From: Cordylochernes scorpioides
Taxonomy: Eukaryota; Arthropoda; Arachnida; Pseudoscorpiones; Chernetidae
NCBI GenBank assembly: GCA_030710605.1
Contig: CP092874.1
Coordinates: 17,014,062-17,078,061 of the forward strand
Length of the DNA stretch: 64,000 nt
Reading direction: 5' to 3'
The position numbers and the translations under genes are program-made. Of the stretch, positions 32,031 through 43,890 are shown piece after piece. Positions within the stretch are counted from its first letter, which is position 1. Every line of letters starts with the position of its first letter. The notes under the pieces are model-generated. The model worked only from the letters and a program-made list of their open reading frames with translations, had not been told where the DNA came from and made no database searches.

Positions 32031-33815
32031 TCAGACGGCAGGCTCATCCTCGGGTAGGTCCAGTTGTTCGTCCGGGTCACGGTAGTTCTTCATTCTCACT
32101 ACGTGTACAATTTCCTTTGGCTTACGACGGCGGTTAGTAGTGTCTAGACTTTCAACTTCGTACGTCACATCCGAAATGCGTCTCGTCACCCTATAAGGGC
32201 CGAAATATCGTTTTATTAATTTTTCGGATATCCCTATTTTCCGAACGGGTATAAATATCCATACTTTATCGCCTGGCTGATAGCTCACTTCTCGATGTTT
32301 GGCGTCGTAGAGTCGTTTATTGCCCTCTTGCGCTCTCAGTGTATGTAGCCGAGCCAATTGTCGCGTCTCCTCTGCTCGAGTCACTATCTCTCGATTATAG
32401 TCCTCTTGATCTTCATCTTTTAAAAGAGGAAACAATGTATCCAACGTAGTTTCAGCTTCTCGTCCATGGATGAGGCTGAATGGGGTGAATCCGGTGGTGT
32501 CCTGCTTCGCCGTATTGTAAGCAAACGTGATGAACGGAAGAATAACGTCCCATTCCTTTTGTTCGACGTCCACATACATTGACATCATGTCGGCCAGGGT
32601 TTTATTAAGTCTCTCAGTGAGACCATTCGTCTGAGGATGGTACGCCGTGGTAAATCTCTGAGCCGAAGAGCAAAGTCCCGTCAGCTCGGATATTAGTTTA
32701 GACTGAAAAACCCTACCCCGGTCAGTAATTATTTCTCGTGGTGCTCCATGTTTAAGCACTACGTCCTCCAGGACGAACTTGGCCACTTGCTGAGCGTCTG
32801 CCGATGGTAAGGCTCGGGTGATAGCGTATCGCGTCAGATAGTCTGTGCAAACTATTATCCATTTATTTCCTAAATGGGATATTGGGAATCTTCCGAGGAG
32901 ATCAATTCCGACTCTTTGGAACGGAACAGAGGTGGGTGGTATCGGTTGCAGCAATCCGGGCGGTCGCAAGGGAGCATGTTTACGACGCTGGCACTCCCTA
33001 CAGTGACCGACATATTTTCTTATGCTCCTCAGAAGACCTGGCCAAAAATACTTCCTCCTAATTCTATCGTGGGTTTTAGCCAACCCTAAATGACCGGCAG
33101 TTGGATTATCGTGGAGACTTCTGAGGACGTCAGGGCGCAAATGCCTGGGGATCACCAATAGCCACGGTTGCCCCACTGGGTCGAAATTCCGCTTGTAAAG
33201 AGCTCCATTGATTATTTTGAAGCGGTTTTGATCGTTCCTCGAACATTCCTCCGATATTCTCACAATTACCGGATCTTTCCGCTGTTCCGCGACGATATCA
33301 GTTAAAGCAGCTAATGTTGGTATGTCATCTTCGGATTCCCCTGGGTTATTCGCTTCGATTGGATTGCGTGAGAGACAATCGGCATCTTGATGTTTTCTGC
33401 CGTTTTTATATACCACGTTCACATTGTACTCCTGAAGTCTTAAGGCCCACCTGGCCAGTCTTCCCGACGGGTCCTTCAGTCCCGAAAGCCAACAGAGCGA
33501 GTGATGATCCGTCACAATTGTAAACGAGCGACCAAATAGGTATGGACGGAACTTGCCGATCGCCCAAATCGCGGCAAGACACTCCCGCTCCGTTGTTGAA
33601 TAATTTTTTTCAGCTGTTGACAGCGTTCTTGATGCATATCCAATCGGTTTTTCACTTCCTCCCTGGACCTGGACCAAAACCGCACCAATTCCAAACCCAC
33701 TGGCGTCGGTGTGCAGTTCGGTCGCATACTTTTCGTCAAAGTGGGCCAAGACGGGTTCCGACGCGAGTGCCAACTTCAAGGATTCATAGGCCTGCCGTTG
33801 ATCTGGTCCCCCATT
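32031..33815 (-). pseudogene. pol: gypsy-2 Pol, RNase H and integrase part
   Basis: Continuation of pol after the frameshift. Counting from the first ATG (33779): RNase H with D25 (TDAS), E65 and D91. Integrase zinc site H223, H230, C260, C263. Catalytic D293, D353, E389. Then a GPY-type module (KRYFGPYRV) and a short acidic tail. It stops 35 bp before the 3' LTR. Apart from the single upstream frameshift it looks undamaged, so the frameshift could also be a homopolymer error in the assembly. Confidence 0.9.
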
Positions 33816-35553
33816 CGAATCTGGTGTCCTTTCTCAACAACCTGTGTAGTGGTTCAGCTTTTTGAGCAAAATTCTTAATGAAACGACGATAATATGAGCA
33901 CATTCCAATGAAACTTCTTACATCAGTAAGGGATTTGGGAGTAGGGAATTTGGACATAGCATCAACTTTACCCGGGTCGGGGTGCACGCCCTCTCCATCC
34001 ACCAGATGCCCAAAAATGCTTAGTCGTTTTGTTCCGAACAAGCACTTGTCTGGATTTAACACAAGTCCAGCCTTTGAGAGACACCTGAGAACTAATTCAA
34101 GGCGTCGAACATGTTCGTCAAAGGTGGGTGAAAACACAATAATATCGTCCAGATAGCAAAGGCACATTGACCACTTCAACCCCCTCAGCAAGGTATCCAT
34201 CATTCTTTCAAATGTCGCTGGGGCGTTACACAGCCCGAAAGGCATAACTTTGAACTCGTACAATCCGTCGGGTGTAATGAAGGCGGTCTTTTCGCGATCT
34301 GCCTCATCCACCTCAATCTGCCAGTAACCAGAACGGAGGTCCATGGAAGAATAATAACTCGCCCCTCTTAAGCAATCGAGTGTATCGTAAATCCTTGGTA
34401 GTGGATATACATCCTTTTTTGTGATTTTATTCAGGTGTCTGTAATCGACACAGAAACGCCAACTACCATTTTTCTTTTTCACTAATACCACAGGAGAGGA
34501 CCAAGGACTTTCGGAAAGCTGAACTATACCTCCTTTCAACATTTTGTCGACCTCATTCTGAATGGTTTGACGTTCGACCTGCGACACTCGATATGGACGG
34601 CGTTTAATCGGGGGATGGTCCTCTGTATTTATCTTGTGCTTGGCTGTGCTCGTCAGATTAGACGGAAACTTATTAAATTCAAATAAGCCGCTGAAACTCC
34701 CAAGTATCGAACATATCCTGGTCCTTTCAAGCATGGATAGATCAGGGCTTATCATCGAGGCAATGTTTGGAGAGTTTTCTTGTCCAAGAATCCCCTGCCG
34801 ATTGGTGTCCGAAGCATCACCGATGACCGCCAGCTGACCCTCTTCCAGTACCTGTATCTCTCCAATACACATTCCTTTGGGGACAGTTCGATCACATGTG
34901 CCGATGTTGGTTATCCAAATTCTCCCTTTTCCATGCTGGACAGCGAAGATCGAGGCGGGAACCATCAGATTACGTTCTAGAAAGAGGATCCTCGAAGGCT
35001 CCATTACGACATCACTCACACCGAGTATAGCTTCGCTGATTACGTTTATCTGCTTGGTTGATCCAGCGGGGATTATAAAGCTATCGTCGGCGGCCACAGT
35101 TTGGAATATGCTCGAAGAATCCTCTGGTAGTTCTGCTTTTTCTAACAGAATCTCGGCGCTACCACAATCGATTATAGCCCTTGACGCCTCCAGAAAGTCC
35201 CAACCGAGAATGATGTCGTGGCTACAACTTGGTAAAACAATGAATTCAAACGGCTGTACCAATCCGTTTATTTCTAAACGTAACGTACATCGGCCCCTGG
35301 AAACGATATATTTCCCGTCGGCAACTCTAAGTGTCATGCCAGCGTCACTGAACATAGTCTTTTTGTGTTGTTGTCTAAAGTGGTCCGAAATAACCGAAAA
35401 CGAAGCGCCGCTGTCGACAAGGGCAGGAAAAGTTTTATCGTCAATAGTAACGTCAACTATATTCTGTGATAGTTTAGCGGCTATGAGCGGCGGAGGATTT
35501 ATAATCTCCTCAGCGACCTTACCTCCAGCGAAGGGCGCTTGCTCTAGTTTTCC
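33784..35553 (-). pseudogene. pol: gypsy-2 Pol, protease and reverse transcriptase part
   Basis: The frame opens at 35553 (just after a TGA) and runs in the -1 frame from gag. Protease motif LVDSGAS is near 35430-35410, upstream of the first ATG at 35355. Counting from that ATG, FCVDYRH is at 301-307 and catalytic YLDD at 401-404. The frame ends at 33784 because of one extra G in a run of five (about 33817-33813). The following frame continues the protein. Confidence 0.9.
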
Positions 35554-36827
35554 TCACGATAAGGTGATCGGCCAGATCGTCGGCTTGGCGATATCGAGGG
35601 GCGACGTTCAGCTGGGGATCGGCCACGACCTGGATAGGGCGACGGGCTTCGGTAACTTGCGCGGCCTGGGGTTTCATTGCTATTATAGATCGTTCGCGGG
35701 CCGTTCTGGACAGGGTGGTACCTCCCCGGTGGCTGTCGATCCATCATCCCTCGCCGCTCTCGGCAGTACCTGGCGACGTGACCCGGGCGTCCGCATTGGA
35801 AACAAACGGGAATATTATCCACCGTCCTCCATTCGTCAGTCTTTCTTCGGGCAGTTGTCAGCCTTGTAGGACTTTGCTGCTGGTAATACGGGGGTGGTTT
35901 CGCCGGTCCTTCAAATTGGCGGCGTTGTTCTTGGTAGTATGGACCCTGCTGCGCAATTGGGGTCAGATTTCTCTCAACCTCTTCATGAATCATTTTCTTC
36001 AGGGAGTTCACCTCCGGCACTATAGGCTCGGAATGTAGGGCACTTTTAATTTCTTCTCTCACGATTCGTCGAATCAGATCTTCCAGGGACGAGGAGTTTG
36101 GTTGCTCTATACTTGCGACGTTAGGGAGTCGCTCAAACCTTGGTTTCCCGATGCGTCGCTGCTTGCAAGCCTCCACCTTTCGGCACCAATCGACAAAGGC
36201 TTCAACAGTATCAATTTCCTTTATCAAGATGACCTGATAGACATCTTCTACCACACCTTTCATTAGATGTGCCACTTTCTCTTCTTTACTCATATCGGGA
36301 TTCACCTGCCTACACAAGCTCAGAACGTCTTGGATATAGGATTCACAGGATTCTGTACTCTTCTGAGCTCGACTCTGAAGGTTGTCCTTAGCGCGTCTGA
36401 GAAGGACACCGCTATTGTCGAATGTCCGGCTAAACATCTCCTTAAACATATCCCACGAATCCATTCCTTCTTCGTTGTTATCATACCATTGGCCAGCGGT
36501 CCCTTCCAAAAAGAATGGTGCGTTCGCCAATTTCATCGTGGCATCCCAGCAGTTCGATCTCGCAATACGTTCGTAATCCTTCATCCATTTGCCACAATCC
36601 TCCGTTCCATTGCCGCTAAACACAGTTGGGTTTCTTGTCAAATGTTTGCAAGTATTAACACCCGTGTTAACTCCAGCCGATATTGACATTTTTCTGATTG
36701 GCTTATTCTTTTCGTCGAAATCAAAACGTGGTTCCAGGCCTTCTAGGCGACGGCTTCTTCTGACAGAGGTATCCGTGATGGTATCGGTACCCAGCTTCTC
36801 CACCACTTGTGGCGGTAAGAATTGCAA
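35544..36827 (-). CDS. gag: gypsy-2 Gag
   Basis: 427 codons if counted from the LTR-internal ATG at 36827. The ATG at codon 47 (start of MSISAGVNTGVN) is an alternative. The middle is a retrotransposon gag domain (WYDNNEEGMDSWDMFKEMFS). A CCHC zinc knuckle CFQCGRPGHVARYC lies near residue 340, and the C-terminal tail is rich in Arg, Ser and Pro. Stop TAG at 35546-35544. The pol frame is -1 relative to gag and overlaps its last codons at GGAAAAC, a plausible slippage site. Confidence 0.9.
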   Translation of the reverse strand: MQFLPPQVVEKLGTDTITDTSVRRSRRLEGLEPRFDFDEKNKPIRKMSISAGVNTGVNTCKHLTRNPTVFSGNGTEDCGKWMKDYERIARSNCWDATMKLANAPFFLEGTAGQWYDNNEEGMDSWDMFKEMFSRTFDNSGVLLRRAKDNLQSRAQKSTESCESYIQDVLSLCRQVNPDMSKEEKVAHLMKGVVEDVYQVILIKEIDTVEAFVDWCRKVEACKQRRIGKPRFERLPNVASIEQPNSSSLEDLIRRIVREEIKSALHSEPIVPEVNSLKKMIHEEVERNLTPIAQQGPYYQEQRRQFEGPAKPPPYYQQQSPTRLTTARRKTDEWRTVDNIPVCFQCGRPGHVARYCRERRGMMDRQPPGRYHPVQNGPRTIYNSNETPGRASYRSPSPYPGRGRSPAERRPSISPSRRSGRSPYREEN

Positions 36828-37000
36828 GCAACAGGCGTAGATAAATCGAACGATAAACGTTTATTGCTGCCAACGAGCAGACTACTCAAATCAAAGAATA
36901 CACGAACATATACACACATCATTAACTCAATACATGCAAAACAAACACAAACAAAATCCAAAACCTAATTATGTAAAACAATACAACAAATAACGCTACA
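36808..37000 (-). repeat. gypsy-2 5' LTR
   Basis: 193 bp. The gag reading frame is open back into this LTR (an ATG at 36827-36825), so the LTR may contribute the first codons, or translation may start at a later internal ATG. Confidence 0.92.
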
Positions 37001-37200
37001 ATATAACAAGGGCAAAAAATATTGCTGCTAGAAGTTCATCATTAGGGCATCAATTTCCCTCAAGAGAACTTTCATTTCATATTGTCAGAGGCATACATCC
37101 AAGGTATGAAAATATTGCTATTGTCTTACGATCTAAGAGAGAGGCAACAGTAGAAGAGATTCAACAAACCCTAAGAGAATCAGTTTATCAGTTTCATTAA
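37001..37200 (+). pseudogene. gag: copia Gag, continuation after the nested insertion
   Basis: Continues the frame of 31423-31802 for ~65 codons (ITRAKNIAARSSSLGHQF, then IHPRYENIAIVLRSKREATV, as in copia Gags) and ends at a TAA where an internal deletion has joined gag to the tail of the 3' LTR (from 37188). Confidence 0.8.
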
Positions 37201-37449
37201 TAATTCTAAGCAAAGTCAACATTTGTACATTGTGTCGAAAAGTGGTGTGCTACCAATCTCTCGAAATAATGATAAATATATTAATATTTGATTCAATATA
37301 TTTATTTTTAAAAATAGAGGTTTTGCAAATTCAAGACAATATTTTACACACTTTAATGATATATACCATTTTTAATTTTAATTGCAAAACATTCTATATA
37401 CATTTTAATTTTGAAAATAGAGCAATCCATAAATAAATCATTAATTAAA

Positions 37450-37512
37450 AAGACATATATTGGATTTATTGGATCTAGGCATATAAATGATATTTTGATC
37501 CAATATATGTCA
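37450..37512. repeat. Short palindrome (copy 2)
   Basis: Same palindrome as 11796-11858, with a few substitutions. Confidence 0.6.
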
Positions 37513-38449
37513 TTTTAATTAAATACATTTTAATAAAAACTGTTTACACTTTAATAACAACGTGATAATAACATATTTTCAATATTATTTGATATTTTTT
37601 AATAATTATATTATAAATTATTTTAGTTTTATCGAAATATACTTTTATTTTATTTTGTAAGTGAAAAAAAGTTTTTGTTACCTAAAAAGTGCACAACCTG
37701 TAAATAAATGTCCATAATATAAGTGAAAGAATTAGAATTTTTAGAAATTAAAAAATAATAATAAATATAGTATTATTAATCTCACAAATATGTCTATATA
37801 ACGAAAATTTTTATCTTAATTATACATAATTATAATTTTTTAAATATCCCCCATATTAAAGCGACGAAAATTATATAAAGAAAAATAGATAAAAACTTAC
37901 CAAAATATTTGGAAATAATATAATGGATTTTAATATAATAATATTTATTTTTTAATATAATGACAATTTTCATTTACTGTGTATCAAATAAATCTTTTGT
38001 TAATTATATACAATAATGCCAAATCGAATATAGGGTTATATTTTAATAGTAAATTTTTGAAAATTTCATATAAATATTTACACTTATTTATAATATTGTT
38101 CTCTTTATTTTCACTATATATTATTGTCATTTAAAAAATATATATTTTTTTAAATATTCAATAAGAATGATTATCGTAAACACAAAATATGCCAAAATAT
38201 TTTAATTCACATTTGGAGATTGAATTCTAACAACCATAAAATATTTTTAAAAAGACATAAACTAAAAACCTAATTACAAATTTTTCATTAATTTTAAAAT
38301 CAAACGAATCTTCGAAAAGTATGAATAAGACTGAATAGAATGCGCGAACGCAAAATTAAAAAAAAAAAAGGGAAATTAAAAAAAAAAACATTGGTAAAGG
38401 TCAAAATTACAACAACAAATGAGCATAATAGAAAGCAAAAAAAAATCAA

Positions 38450-38690
38450 GTCAAACAGAATTGTAAAATCAAGGCTAAGGCTTGAGGAATGCGCTCAGAC
38501 GAAGAGAGCAAATAAATCGACCAGAAGATCAAGTTCAGCAGCAGTTCCCGAGGGTGAAGACCTCGCAGAAGACCGGCCTGGCAAGAAACATAATTACAGT
38601 CTCGGCTGCCCTTTAATTGCCCGCTTTCACAAGGTCTCGTCTGATGCCGGGCGGCCATATCTTTTGGTATCTTTTGCCTGCAGCCACTTC
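38450..38690. other. GC-rich island of unknown nature (copy 2)
   Basis: Counterpart of 12880-13115 and virtually identical, while the flanking AT-rich DNA carries more substitutions and small indels. Confidence 0.4.
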
Positions 38691-39189
38691 TATTGGCAAA
38701 TTCATTTTAATAATGCAAAAATTGTATCGTTAATTGATATTTTATAATGAAATATAAGCGATTAATTTGCAATGTTCAAATTTTGCCCAAATGTTTTTTT
38801 TTTTTCAAAACATTGGAAAAAAATCTACTCATTTTTTTTAACAACAAATATCTAAAAACAATTTTTATTATACAAAATATTATCCAAGTTTAAACCGATA
38901 TGTTTATAAAATGATTAAATGAATAATTAAATATTTTATACTAAATTGCGAAAAGGGTAACAATTCATTTCAGTTTATTGCCGCCATTTAAAGTTTAAAA
39001 TATCATTTTATAATAAATACATTTTATAATTAAATAGAATAATCGTTGTTTTTTTAATTAGCTATTTTCATATTTAAAGTTTCCCATTTTTAATTTTCTT
39101 TATTCTTTTTATTTATTATATAAAACTATTTTAAATTTTAGCACATATGCTTATAAATAAACGTTATTCTCTTTTTATTCTTCCCTGAT

Positions 39190-39412
39190 TTATAATATTA
39201 TAAAATAAAGCTTCTAGGGTTAAGTTTCTTGTTCAAATTTTTATTTTCAAGCTTTCTAACTTGTCAGTATATAACATATAACAACAGTGTAGTATATAAC
39301 ATCTATTTTTAATCGTTATATTACTGTTGAAGGACTGACAAGTCAGAAACCTTGAAAATAAAAATTTGAACAAGAAACTTAACCCTGGAAGCTTTATATA
39401 TTTTATAACAAA
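39190..39412. mobile_element. Foldback element, copy 2 only
   Basis: Inverted arms contain GCTTC(T)AGGGTTAAGTTTCTTG, TTCAAATTTTTATTTTCAAG and their complements, around a centre with TATATAACA repeats. Copy 1 near 13575 lacks it. Flanks ACATATGCTTAT / ACAAATGCCTAT may be an imperfect target duplication. The arm motif CTGACAAG..GAAA is hammerhead-like but lacks a proper stem II. Confidence 0.65.
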
Positions 39413-39559
39413 TGCCTATATCTTTTTTTTTTTCCTTCTTCATAATGAAATTACGATGACTAATTCAATATAGTCTATCAAAATCAATGTACGTTAGGTG
39501 TAAATGAATTTTTTATGGAAAAAAATATCTATATAAAGTTACGAAATATGAAGTCATAA

Positions 39560-40010
39560 TATCAAAGAAATTATTAATGATTAAAAATCTAAATTATTTT
39601 ATTTATTTTTATATTCTTCTTTTTTTACATTAAAAATAAGTTAACGAAGTTATAACGGTTTCAATTGAGCTCAACTAGCAAAACTTTCTACCCACCATGG
39701 TTATCATAGCCTGGTATTATATGTATAGACCTGTGGTGTATTTACAGTTCAAGAAGTTGTCAAACATACTGTATAATAAAACTGGTCCGAAGAGGAACCG
39801 TGTTAAATACGACTCGCCCTACACGGTCCCATAGTTACACGAACCCTTGTTCAAAGACAACTTATATTACCCAGTCATTTCTCTGTCCTTTTAATGTCTT
39901 CCAAAAACACATTTTTATCGTGATGATGATGTTTATCACCTTAGATCATGTCTAAAAGTCCACTCTTCTTCAGCTTATGAGAAGAATAGAATTCATACGG
40001 AGTAATTGGA
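39560..40010. other. Intergenic DNA with a minisatellite-unit fragment
   Basis: About 39690-39760 matches the complement of a minisatellite/SINE-tail unit (CTACCCACCATGGTTATCAT..GTGGTGTATTTACAG). Otherwise no gene seen. Confidence 0.5.
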
Positions 40011-42905
40011 TGTTTCCTGTTTATGGGAACATCACACCAAGGTAGGACATTTAGCTGGAGGACAGTAGCCTTCATGTCTAGGGTACCAGGAGTACAAGAG
40101 TCCTGTCTGACATTCAGAGTAATTGGGTGTTTCCTGTTGATGGGAACATCACACAAAGACTGTTAACATTAGCTGGAGGACAGTAGCCTTCATGTCTAGG
40201 GTACCAGGAGTACAAGAGTCCTGTCTGACATTCAGAGTAATTGGGTGTTTCCTGTTGATGGGAACATCACACAAAGACTGTTAACATTAGCTGGAGGACA
40301 GTAGCCTTCATGTCTAGGGTACCAGGAGTACAAGAGTCCTGTCTGACATTCAGAGTAATTGGGTGTTTCCTGTTGATGGGAACATCACACAAAGACAGTT
40401 AACATTAGCTGGAGGACAGCAGCCTTCATGTCTAGGGTACCAGGAGTACAAGAGTCCTGTCTGACATACAGAGTAATTGGGTGTTTCCTGTTGATGGGAA
40501 TATCACACAAAGACTGTTAACATTTAGCTGGAGGACAGCAGCCTTCATGTCTAGGATACCAGGAGTACAAGAGTCCTGTCTGACATACAGAGTAATTGGA
40601 TGTTTCCTGTTGATGGGAACATCACACAAAGACAGTTAACATTTAGCTGGAGGACAGCAGCCTTCATGTCTAGGGTACCAGGAGTACAAGAGTCCTGTCT
40701 GACATTCAGAGTAATTGGGTGTTTCCTGTTGATGGGAACATCACACAAAGACTGTTAACATTAGCTGGAGGACAGTAGCCTTCATGTCTAGGGTACCAGG
40801 AGTACAAGAGTCCTGTCTGACATACAGAGTAATTGGGTGTTTCCTGTTGATGGGAACATCACACAAAGACAGTTAACATTTAGCTGGAGGACAGCAGCCT
40901 TCATGTCTAGGGTACCAGGAGTACAAGAGTCCTGTCTGACATACAGAGTAATTGGATGTTTCCTGTTGATGGGAACATCACACAAAGACTGTTAACATTT
41001 AGCTGGAGGACAGCAGCCTTCATGTCTAGGGTACCAGGAGTACAAGAGTCCTGTCTGACATACAGAGTAATTGGATGTTTCCTGTTGATGGGAACATCAC
41101 ACAAAGACTGTTAACATTTAGCTGGAGGACAGCAGCCTTCATGTCTAGGGTACCAGGAGTACAAGAGTCCTGTCTGACATACAGAGTAATTGGATGTTTC
41201 CTGTTGATGGGAACATCACACAAAGACTGTTAACATTTAGCTGGAGGACAGCAGCCTTCATGTCTAGGGTACCAGGAGTACAAGAGTCCTGTCTGACATA
41301 CAGAGTAATTGGATGTTTCCTGTTGATGGTAACATCACACAAAGACAGTTAACATTTAGCTGGAGGACAGCAGCCTTCATGTCTAGGGTACCAGGAGTAC
41401 AAGAGTCCTGTCTGACATTCAGAGTAATTGGATGTTTCCTGTTGATGGGAACATCACACAAAGACTGTTAACATTTAGCTGGAGGACAGCAGCCTTCATG
41501 TCTAGGGTACCAGGAGTACAAGAGTCCTGTCTGACATTCAGAGTAATTGGGTGTTTCCTGTTGATGGGAATATCACACAAAGACTGTTAACATTTAGCTG
41601 GAGGACAGCAGCCTTCATGTCTAGGATACCAGGAGTACAAGAGTCCTGTCTGACATACAGAGTAATTGGGTGTTTCCTGTTGATGGGAACATCACACAAA
41701 GACTGTTAGCATTTAGCTGGAGGACAGCAGCCTTCATGTCTAGGATACCAGGAGTACAAGAGTCCTGTCTGACATACAGAGTAATTGGGTGTTTCCTGTT
41801 GATGGGAACATCACACAAAGACAGTTAACATTTAGCTGGAGGACAGCAGCCTTCATGTCTAGGATACCAGGAGTACAAGAGTCCTGTCTGACATACAGAG
41901 TAATTGGATGTTTCCTGTTGATGGGAATATCACACAAAGACTGTTAACATTTAGCTGGAGGACAGCAGCCTTCATGTCTAGGATACCAGGAGTACAAGAG
42001 TCCTGTCTGACATACAGAGTAATTGGGTGTTTCCTGTTGATGGGAATATCACACAAAGACTGTTAACATTTAGCTGGAGGACAGCAGCCTTCATGTCTAG
42101 GATACCAGGAGTACAAGAGTCCTGTCTGACATACAGAGTAATTGGATGTTTCCTGTTGATGGGAATATCACACAAAGACAGTTAACATTTAGCTGGAGGA
42201 CAGCAGCCTTCATGTCTAGGATACCAGGAGTACAAGAGTCCTGTCTGACATACAGAGTAATTGGGTGTTTCCTGTTGATGGGAACATCACACAAAGACTG
42301 TTAACATTTAGCTGGAGGACAGCAGCCTTCATGTCTAGGGTACCAGGAGTACAAGAGTCCTGTCTGACATTCAGAGTAATTGGGTGTTTCCTGTTGATGG
42401 GAACATCACACAAAGACTGTTAACATTTAGCTGGAGGACAGCAGCCTTCATGTCTAGGGTACCAGGAGTACAAGAGTCCTGTCTGACATACAGAGTAATT
42501 GGATGTTTCCTGTTGATGGGAACATCACACAAAGACTGTTAACATTTAGCTGGGGGACAGCAGCCTTCATGTCTAGGGTACCAGGAGTACAAGAGTCCTG
42601 TCTGACATACAGAGTAATTGGATGTTTCCTGTTGATGGGAACATCACACAAAGACAGTTAACATTTAGCTGGAGGACAGCAGCCTTCATGTCTAGGGTAC
42701 CAGGAGTACAAGAGTCCTGTCTGACATACAGAGTAATTGGATGTTTCCTGTTGATGGGAACATCACACAAAGACTGTTAACATTTAGCTGGAGGACAGTT
42801 CATGTCTAGGGTACCAGGAGTACAAGAGTCCTGTCTGACATACAGAGTAATTGGATGTTTCCTGTTGATGGGAACATCACACAAAGACTGTTAACATTAG
42901 CTGGG
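40010..42905. repeat. 119 bp tandem repeat, ~24 units
   Basis: The same unit as 13890-14335, expanded to about 24 copies. Variant sites (GGGTACC/GGATACC, ATACAG/ATTCAG, GGGAACATC/GGGAATATC) come in blocks. For example, the GGATACC variant clusters at about 41630-42240, which suggests local expansion by unequal exchange. Confidence 0.95.
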
Positions 42906-43615
42906 CTTAGTAGGACAAACCTAGGATACCAGGAGTACAAGTACAGGAGTACTCTTGGTGAGGGATTTTTTTTTGTCGTACTTGTCACAATACTTATAAA
43001 CATAAGTTACTCTTCTGGTTAAGGATAATGGATAAACCCCTACTTTACTCTATATAACTCCAGTGTGGTGTTTATATTCAATTTATTAACTACCATCCCT
43101 ATATATCTGATATCATCTATAGATAAATTACTAAAGATAGGAAATCATAAAAACATTTATTACCAGACATAATGAAAAATAACATCATTTTCTTTAATAA
43201 AATTAACCGGAAGTTCTAAAAATAAACCATTAGCATACATTGTCGTCAACGGAAGTATAAAAATAAATAATTGTTGAAGCTAGATTTTCTCGTTTGGTAA
43301 ATTCCCGCCATTTTTTTTTCCAGTGTTGCCGACTTGACAAGTTGGTACAATGCCAATTGCTTGCGTCACCTTAGAAAGGTAATGAATTTATAAATAAAAA
43401 AAGAGAGAAAAACATCTTCAAGGGAATCCTACGCAAGGTCAAAATGGCCTCTCCAGTTTCTATGATTATAAACGAATATCAATAAAAACCATTTCATTTA
43501 AAATAGCATAAGAACTTTAAAAACTTAGAAATTTCGACCTAAAACATAAAGCCTTACGTGAAATTATATACAGAGAGAAGCTAGACTCTTGTACAATTAA
43601 ATTTATACATATACA
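42906..43615. other. Intergenic DNA, no gene recognised
   Basis: Matches 15080-15690 of copy 1. Copy 2 lacks the ~680 bp that in copy 1 contains the LINE insertion at 14734-15065. Short ORFs are not convincing. Confidence 0.5.
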
Positions 43616-43890
43616 CTCGTAGACAAAACTTAAGGAAGTGGAAATGTTTTGATGTCGTCAGTCGTCTATTATTATTTTTTTTATATAATGAGACAAAGGT
43701 AATTTTGTTCACATTCTTGTTTATCAGAAAAAATACTTAAAACCGAAGCTCTAAAAGCAGTGGGTAGCTATTTAAAAAATATAATTTTGCTTCATGATAA
43801 CGCTCATTCTTATATGGCTCAAAAGATTATCCAAATTTTACATGAGACCCTCCTTACTCCCCTGATATGTCCCCAAGTCATTATTACAAG
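43615..43890 (+). pseudogene. mariner/Tc1 transposase relic (copy 2)
   Basis: Same relic as 15690-15990, starting ACACTCGTAGACAAAAC. It has further decay: a 9 bp loss after TCATTATTAC and independent substitutions. Confidence 0.6.

Larger units (their letters stand above)
31803..37000 (-). mobile_element. Ty3/gypsy LTR retrotransposon nested in copia (gypsy-2)
   Basis: 5198 bp in minus orientation with 193 bp LTRs (31803-31995 and 36808-37000; ends TGTGGCGG and CGCTACA on +) that read as identical. A 4 bp target duplication ATAT is on both sides. Polypurine tract GGAGAGGAGGGC at 32009-31998 (minus). After the 5' LTR the primer-like sequence is GTGGTGGAGAAGCTGGG. Gag and pol are in order. Pol has one frameshift, so this copy cannot make full Pol. 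Confidence 0.94.
30968..37221 (+). mobile_element. Ty1/copia element remnant with a gypsy nested inside
   Basis: 5' LTR 30968-31171 begins TGTTG and ends CAACA. It is followed at 31174 by TGGTAGCAGAG, complementary to the 3' end of initiator methionine tRNA, the classic copia primer. Then comes gag, interrupted by gypsy-2 at 31803-37000, and only the last ~34 bp of a 3' LTR (37188-37221). Pol is missing. A 5 bp target duplication TTTGT (30963-30967, 37222-37226) flanks it. Copy 1 near 11567 has the empty site with a single TTTGT. Confidence 0.9.

Noticed and set aside
39220..39400. Hammerhead in the foldback at 39190-39412
   Set aside because: CTGACAAGTCAGAAA has no room for stem II and lacks the core G. 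Treated as a simple hairpin.
40432..42770. Series of 65-codon ORFs at 119 bp spacing on the minus strand
   Set aside because: Pure periodicity of the 119 bp VNTR.
40010..42905. CRISPR-like appearance of regular repeats
   Set aside because: Whole units are near-identical with no unique spacers, in a eukaryotic genome. This is a VNTR. The same holds for the 73 bp and 55 bp arrays.
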